Shown here in pieces: positions 15,499 to 19,462 of a DNA stretch of 19,462 nucleotides (the first letter of the stretch is position 1; each line of letters opens with the position of its first letter). The notes beneath the pieces are model-generated. The model made no database searches. It saw only the letters and a program-made list of their open reading frames with translations, and was not told the origin of the DNA. The position numbers were made by a program, and so were the translations under genes. The DNA is from Betaproteobacteria bacterium (GTDB lineage: Bacteria; Pseudomonadota; Gammaproteobacteria; Burkholderiales; Burkholderiaceae_D), in the NCBI GenBank assembly GCA_015655165.1, contig JAATFN010000451.1, positions 1 to 19,462 on the forward strand. Direction: 5' to 3'.

Positions 15499-16392
15499 TT
15501 ACTTTACATTTTCATCTGACAACAAAGCCTCCAACAATGCTGCACCTTCCGAACCACGTTTGCACGTACGCCACAACCGGTCAAATAATGCCATATGTAA
15601 TTTGACTGCTTCAGGCGCAGAAGTAATCGTTGCAACCCCCACATGTAAATTAGGTAGTTCTGCAATACGAAACGGGCTGTTACCGAGAACAACATCCTTA
15701 CCTTTATAAAACAACTGGAAGGCAACATTGGAGATGACATCCTCAATCAATCCAATCTGGATACCTAACGGTTCAGTACGCATCAAATGTATCAGATGCA
15801 CGATTTCGCGATGTGCAGCCTTGCGTCTTTTGGCAATAATTGCCGGTGGCAAGCCTAGTTTCCCAACCAGTCCCAGCGTTAACATACGTCGCAATTCTGG
15901 TAAAGAGATCAGACAAGTAATGGAAGGATTATGCATACGCATTTGCTCGCGGCGCTCACGCAAAGTTTGCAATACCGCACTATGTTCATTTTTACGGTCT
16001 GCTGTACGCAATGTGTCCGATGATTGGGATTCATCGAGGATCACAGCCAGATCCGTATCGTAATCTTCTGTTGTTAATAAATAAGACAATGGACTAAACA
16101 ATGCAGCAATGTGTGTCGCATGGTTTTCAAGCTGCTGCATGCGTGCTTGATAACTGGCAGCATTTGAATGATATTCCACACCCACCCCTAATAGAGAGGC
16201 AAGGCTTGTACCTAAAATGGCAGCAATATTCTGGAGCACATCGATTTTAACAATGTCGCCCTGTTCAATCCGGTAAAGTGCCGCACGTGAAACCCCTAAT
16301 GCGCCAGCCAATTCCTCTGCACTAAAACCGGCACCAAGCCGATATGCACGAACACGGGCTCCGACCTCATCCAGATTAACTCCCACTCCCAT
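15499..16392 (-). CDS. XRE-family transcriptional regulator with large C-terminal domain
   Basis: A 297-residue DNA-binding protein. Residues about 8-68 form a Cro/CI-type helix-turn-helix ('VGARVRAYRLGAGFSAEELA', 'GALGVSRAALYRIEQGDIVK'). The rest, about 220 residues, is a soluble domain with 'QMRMHNPSITCLISLPELRR' and 'IGLIEDVISNVAFQLFYKG', which I do not recognise as a named domain; it may bind an effector. I chose the ATG at 16392, with AGGT six bases upstream; a TTG at 16437 is less likely. A small hairpin TGATGG-CTTGT-CCATCA at 15469-15485 lies just after the stop and could mark its 3' end. It sits between the copper genes and the cyclase/NIPSNAP operon and may control either. Synteny comparison would decide. 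Confidence 0.88.
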   Translation of the reverse strand: MGVGVNLDEVGARVRAYRLGAGFSAEELAGALGVSRAALYRIEQGDIVKIDVLQNIAAILGTSLASLLGVGVEYHSNAASYQARMQQLENHATHIAALFSPLSYLLTTEDYDTDLAVILDESQSSDTLRTADRKNEHSAVLQTLRERREQMRMHNPSITCLISLPELRRMLTLGLVGKLGLPPAIIAKRRKAAHREIVHLIHLMRTEPLGIQIGLIEDVISNVAFQLFYKGKDVVLGNSPFRIAELPNLHVGVATITSAPEAVKLHMALFDRLWRTCKRGSEGAALLEALLSDENVK

Positions 16393-16595
16393 TACGTTAC
16401 CTGTCACTTGAAAATCAACATGTACATCACATACCAAATAACATCAATCATGTAGCGCGTACGATCAACACTTCCTGCTTGCCATGCGTCAGGCAGGAAA
16501 CCAAGCGCATATTGTCCAATGTTTCCCTGTCTTCGGCAAGCCGGATGATCAAGATTTAAGCTCCATAGATTAACCTCTTTCCATCCAGCATATAT
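16393..16595. other. Upstream region of the XRE regulator gene
   Basis: About 200 bp without a gene. It carries TTCCTGC (16472-16478) and GCAGGAA (16493-16499), a 7-base inverted repeat 14 bases apart that could be an operator for the regulator, though it could also fold as a hairpin. I see no convincing promoter hexamers. Confidence 0.3.
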
Positions 16596-16631
16596 AAAAA
16601 CATTATCGGCAAACCAACATCGCCGATAATG
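16596..16631 (-). terminator. Intrinsic terminator of the NIPSNAP operon
   Basis: Read on the minus strand, CATTATCGGC and GCCGATAATG form a perfect 10-base stem around an 11-base loop, followed at once by TTTTTATATA. It starts one base after the stop codon of the NIPSNAP gene. This is a good intrinsic terminator ending the 18917-16633 operon. Confidence 0.8.
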
Positions 16632-16632
16632 G

Positions 16633-16959
16633 TTAAATCAATAATGAATACGAAGTTGGCGTTAACAGCTGGTTTTCAATATCAGCGACAATTGGCCCCC
16701 CCTCTTCATACAATGCTCGACCATTGATCCATTCCGGGTCAAGCGAAAATGCATTCCAAATACGCTCACGTTCGGCCAGACTTTCCCATTGCAACATAAA
16801 CGTCAATGTCTGATTACTTGGCCCGACCAACGTCGTCCAAAAACCGATCTGTTTAATACCGTACCTTTCCCAGATTGGTAAAGTCACTTTCTGAAAACGC
16901 TCGTGCAATGCAGGTAGACGCCCATGTGCACAGTGATAAATGCGTAATTCATAAATCAT
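16633..16959 (-). CDS. NIPSNAP-domain protein
   Basis: A 108-residue protein that begins 'MIYELRIYHCAHGRLPALHE', the typical start of bacterial NIPSNAP proteins, with 'GFWTTLVGPSNQTLTFMLQW' and 'ESLAERERIWNAF' following in the expected places. The fold is a dimeric alpha-beta barrel; bacterial members are often found in catabolic operons but mostly lack a proven reaction. The ATG overlaps the stop of the upstream binding-protein gene by four bases (ATGA), so the two are translationally coupled. A strong terminator follows. It may act on, or bind, the compound handled by the cyclase-family enzyme of the same operon; that is inference. Confidence 0.88.
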   Translation of the reverse strand: MIYELRIYHCAHGRLPALHERFQKVTLPIWERYGIKQIGFWTTLVGPSNQTLTFMLQWESLAERERIWNAFSLDPEWINGRALYEEGGPIVADIENQLLTPTSYSLLI

Positions 16960-17747
16960 TGCTGACCTTCTGTGACCGGTAAATCAACACCATGGTATTT
17001 TTTAAAAATTTCATTTAAATTACCGTTAGTACGATTGTCTTTCACCCATTGATTGAGCCAGGCCAATAACTCCGGCTGTCCTTTTCGAACACCAATACCC
17101 AAATCAAAATTTCTTACAACAAATTTGGTTTCCAAGTCGCGCGAAGGATTACGTGTCTTAATCTCTTGCAACAACGTTGTCGCAGTCGATACAATCGGTG
17201 ACAAACCAGTCACACCGGCAGTCACCAGTGTCGCATCATCATCAAAACGCTGGATTTGGGCACCCACTGCTTTCTTGGTCAACTCGGCTTCCTGGACATT
17301 ACCACGTGTAATTGCAATGGTTTTCCCTTTCAAATCGCTAAAATCTTTGATTTCGACATTTTTAGGCCCGGCCACTACAATTTGCACCGCTGAATAGGGT
17401 ATCGAGAAATCAATCACTTTAGCACGGTCAGGACTGATCGACAGCGTCGCGATCATGACATCGGCTTTATTGGTTTGCAAATAAGGAATACGTGTAGGGC
17501 CAGAGACAGACACAATCTCCAGTGCGACACCCAGATCCTTTGCAAGTAACTTGGCTGTTTCGACATCTGAACCAACAGGCTCCAATGCTTTATTAACCAT
17601 ACCATAAGGTGCCAAAGACAATTCGATACCCACACGAATTTTTTTATTCTTGCGGATATCATCCAGCTGGTCGGCATGCGCTACTGCCATGGCTAACGCC
17701 ATCGATAAAAAGATCAGGGGTTTTTTAGGTAAAAAGTTGTACGACAT
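16956..17747 (-). CDS. Second polar-amino-acid-type ABC substrate-binding protein
   Basis: A 263-residue SBP_bac_3 protein. A signal peptide up to 'AMAVAHA' is followed by 'DQLDDIRKNKKIRVGIELSL'. Family landmarks are 'TRIPYLQTNKADVMIATLSI' and 'DRAKVIDFSIPYSAVQIVVA', closely parallel to the protein at 9688-10485, so the two are paralogues within one window. The ATG at 17747 has GGAG seven bases upstream. It lies 84 bp after the cyclase-family gene and overlaps the NIPSNAP gene. No permease or ATPase accompanies it; the permease pair at 10626-12063, or components elsewhere, may accept it. A sensory role is also possible for a lone binding protein. Confidence 0.93.
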   Translation of the reverse strand: MSYNFLPKKPLIFLSMALAMAVAHADQLDDIRKNKKIRVGIELSLAPYGMVNKALEPVGSDVETAKLLAKDLGVALEIVSVSGPTRIPYLQTNKADVMIATLSISPDRAKVIDFSIPYSAVQIVVAGPKNVEIKDFSDLKGKTIAITRGNVQEAELTKKAVGAQIQRFDDDATLVTAGVTGLSPIVSTATTLLQEIKTRNPSRDLETKFVVRNFDLGIGVRKGQPELLAWLNQWVKDNRTNGNLNEIFKKYHGVDLPVTEGQQ

Positions 17748-17831
17748 GATTCATCTCCAGTTTATTTATTATGGATAGCGCGTTTCCTAGCACTATCAGG
17801 TTCTACAAAAACCACTCCTCTATTCCACCAT

Positions 17832-18917
17832 TTACACAGTGGCAATTGGTGTCGTTGGTGAACCGACAGCACCGGGCAAACGTAATGGTGGTGCTGTAAG
17901 CAGAAAACGACTCCGTTTTTTAGCCCGCAAATAATTTGCCAGTGGTGTCAAATGCCATAATTCGCCCAAATGAATACCCAGTTTGAACAAACAATGTTCA
18001 TGTAAAGGCAATTCTGCGCAGTCTCCGCACACATGCCGTGCAGGAATGGACTCAACTGCATAATTGTCGGCAATCAGCGCAGCAAGACCACTGCCTGTAA
18101 TCCATTGCAAGAGTTTCTCGTCACGCCCGTCCAGCACGGCGCAACTGTCATGCATCATTCCTGCTTTCGGCTGTTTATTCATTCCTAATAGCAGTTGTGC
18201 AAATCCGGTATGCAAACACACCATATCACCGCTTTCTATCTCAACATGATCGGCTTCCATGACCCGCATTAACATGTCGTAACCCACCAATGTTCTGGTT
18301 TCTCCCAGATGATGCTGTAAATCAACCATCACAGCACGCCCTTGCACACTGCGTTCAGCCATGTTTTCAATACCCAGTGCGCGTGCTGTTGATGTCGAAC
18401 CGGCATATGCCTGTTTTGGTGCACCAGCGTCGGATGGATCATGCGGGCTGATGACATCGATATGTGCACGGTAGCCGTTATAAAATACAGGCTCGGGTAT
18501 ACCATCTTCATTCGCATCAAATAATTGTCCTATATGTGCTAATGAATCCCACTGTGTCGAATACTGCAAATACAAAATCGCCAGATCGTCACACACCACA
18601 TCTGTACGCTCTGCATTTTCTGTTTGCACCAAATAATTCATATTGGGTTGTCCCTGACGCAATGTCGGACGCAATACCGGTGCATGCCGCTTTTCATTTA
18701 ATACATTGCCGCCAGGAAAATCCAAAGGTAGGCTCAAACAGAATGTTCGGCCTTCTTTCACTTCGGCCATACCTTGCAATACCTTTTGAGGTGTTAATAA
18801 ATTCATGCGACCAGCTTGGTCGTTGGGACCAAAATCACCCCAGTTCGACCCTGTTGGGCGTTTTTTCCAGCGGGGCGATGTTATGTCATCGCTATGTGTT
18901 GCGCATGTCTGCCGCAT
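17832..18917 (-). CDS. Cyclase-family (kynurenine formamidase-like) metal-dependent hydrolase
   Basis: A 361-residue protein of the cyclase family (PF04199-like), which includes kynurenine formamidase and isatin hydrolase. It is of the longer subgroup with an N-terminal 'GSNWGDFGPNDQAGRMNLL'. The metal-site motif, HxGTHxDxPxH in classic members, reads QYSTQWDSLAH here (residues 118-128): D124 and H128 are kept and the first and third histidines are glutamines. This TQWD form is typical of the longer subgroup, whose substrates are largely undefined. The ATG at 18917 is preceded by a modest GAGA. It is the first gene of an operon with a binding protein and a NIPSNAP protein. Hydrolysis of an amide or lactam derived from an indole (formyl-anthranilate, isatin-like) would fit the locus but is inference. 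Confidence 0.87.
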   Translation of the reverse strand: MRQTCATHSDDITSPRWKKRPTGSNWGDFGPNDQAGRMNLLTPQKVLQGMAEVKEGRTFCLSLPLDFPGGNVLNEKRHAPVLRPTLRQGQPNMNYLVQTENAERTDVVCDDLAILYLQYSTQWDSLAHIGQLFDANEDGIPEPVFYNGYRAHIDVISPHDPSDAGAPKQAYAGSTSTARALGIENMAERSVQGRAVMVDLQHHLGETRTLVGYDMLMRVMEADHVEIESGDMVCLHTGFAQLLLGMNKQPKAGMMHDSCAVLDGRDEKLLQWITGSGLAALIADNYAVESIPARHVCGDCAELPLHEHCLFKLGIHLGELWHLTPLANYLRAKKRSRFLLTAPPLRLPGAVGSPTTPIATV

Positions 18918-18950
18918 TTGATATGTCTCATTTTTTATACTATTCTCATA

Positions 18951-18978
18951 AATATATCATTTAAATAAAAATTTGCAA
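18951..18978 (-). promoter_or_regulatory. Likely sigma-70 promoter of the cyclase-family operon
   Basis: On the minus strand TTGCAA (18978-18973) and TATATT (18956-18951) are separated by 16 bp in a very AT-rich stretch, about 34 bases before the ATG at 18917. The match is reasonable but AT-richness makes chance matches easy. Confidence 0.45.
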
Positions 18979-18990
18979 TATTTTTAGACA

Positions 18991-19020
18991 AATAAAAAGG
19001 CTTACAAACAATGTAAGCCT
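18991..19020 (-). terminator. Intrinsic terminator after the MlaC-like gene
   Basis: On the minus strand AGGCTTACA and TGTAAGCCT form a perfect 9-base stem with a 5-base loop, followed by a T-rich run (TTTTATT). It lies 36 bp after the stop of the MlaC-like gene, so it ends that unit and separates it from the cyclase operon. Confidence 0.85.
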
Positions 19021-19056
19021 AAGGATTACTAACCGATTACACCAAATAATCTATTG

Positions 19057-19462
19057 CTACGGCATGGTAGCTCCCGGCACAGGTGCTTTCGGGGTCACAG
19101 CCCGCCCTTGTTGCAACTCCCGTTCAGCCAATGCCCGGTTTTTATCGGAGAGTGTCTGAATCAATCCGTCCATACCAGACTGTCTAATAATAGTCGCAAA
19201 ATTTTCTCGATACACTTGTACCATCCAAACACCCAGTACATTGACATCATAGACTTTCCAACCATCGGGAAGTTGCCTTAAACGGTAGCCAAAATCGACT
19301 TTCTGGCCTTGTGATCCGGCAGTATGGGCATTCACAACAACATCCGACGCATCTATAGAACGAATGGGATCATAGATGATAGCTTGATCTTTGACTTGTG
19401 CCATCGCACCTGAATAGGTATGCATTAACAGCTGCTTGAATTGTGTTTGCAATTGCAGTTTA
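19057..19462 (-). CDS. MlaC/Ttg2D-like phospholipid-binding protein (5' end cut by window edge)
   Basis: The visible 134 codons are open to the right edge, so the N-terminus, including the expected signal peptide, lies outside. The visible part carries the hallmarks of the C-terminal half of MlaC (Tol_Tol_Ttg2 family): 'FKQLLMHTYSGAM', 'VDFGYRLRQLPDGWKVYDV', 'VLGVWMVQVYRENFATIIRQ' and 'SGMDGLIQTLSDKN'. MlaC carries phospholipids across the periplasm between the outer-membrane MlaA complex and the inner-membrane MlaFEDB transporter. A proline/alanine-rich tail ends the protein. It is the last gene of a unit entering from the right and is probably core genome rather than part of the catabolic locus. 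Confidence 0.9.
   Translation of the reverse strand, partial: KLQLQTQFKQLLMHTYSGAMAQVKDQAIIYDPIRSIDASDVVVNAHTAGSQGQKVDFGYRLRQLPDGWKVYDVNVLGVWMVQVYRENFATIIRQSGMDGLIQTLSDKNRALAERELQQGRAVTPKAPVPGATMP

Noticed and set aside
18464..18964. A 166-codon open frame on the plus strand
   Set aside because: It is antisense to the cyclase-family gene and runs across that gene's promoter; its residues show no domain pattern.
1..19462. Mobile elements, CRISPR arrays or RNA genes
   Set aside because: I found no transposase, integrase, insertion-sequence ends, regular spaced repeats, tRNA cloverleaf or rRNA segment. By-eye reading could miss a short non-coding RNA.

Overview
The window looks like chromosome of a betaproteobacterium, probably Burkholderiales, with a fairly low GC content (mid-40s percent by eye, not computed). 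The lineage call rests on family composition: a fused LivM-LivG transporter subunit, FixJ-type regulators, a MASE2 diguanylate cyclase and an MlaC-type protein. I cannot name the genus.

Region 1 (1-6026, minus strand) reads as one operon. A flavin-dependent monooxygenase of the IacA/IifC type comes first. A small IacB/IifA-like protein and a short-chain dehydrogenase follow. A branched-chain-amino-acid-type (Liv) ABC importer completes it: binding protein, LivH permease, and a fused LivM-LivG that runs off the left edge. The three enzymes plus the flavin reductase at 7790-8311 match the minimal gene set known for bacterial attack on the indole ring. The Rieske oxygenase of full indole-acetate (iac) clusters is not present here.

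Region 2 (6027-9235) holds the likely control genes. A PAS/PAS histidine kinase is interrupted by an in-frame TGA at 6404-6406. The flavin reductase lies on the opposite strand, followed by a FixJ/LuxR-type response regulator. Each enzyme promoter therefore diverges from a regulator promoter.

Region 3 (9236-12063, plus strand) is a polar-amino-acid-type ABC importer with a binding protein and two permeases but no ATPase. A MASE2-GGDEF diguanylate cyclase follows at 12261-13325.

Region 4 (13495-16392, minus strand) carries a Tat-exported multicopper oxidase, a small secreted Cys/His protein and an XRE-type regulator.

Region 5 (16596-18978, minus strand) is a compact operon with its own promoter and terminator: a cyclase-family hydrolase, a second polar-amino-acid-type binding protein and a NIPSNAP-domain protein translationally coupled to it. 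The right edge holds the C-terminal part of an MlaC/Ttg2D-like protein with a good terminator.

Overall the window looks like an accessory locus for uptake and oxidation of an indole-type or related aromatic compound, with dedicated sensing and several importers. The substrate is inference; the enzyme families are well supported.
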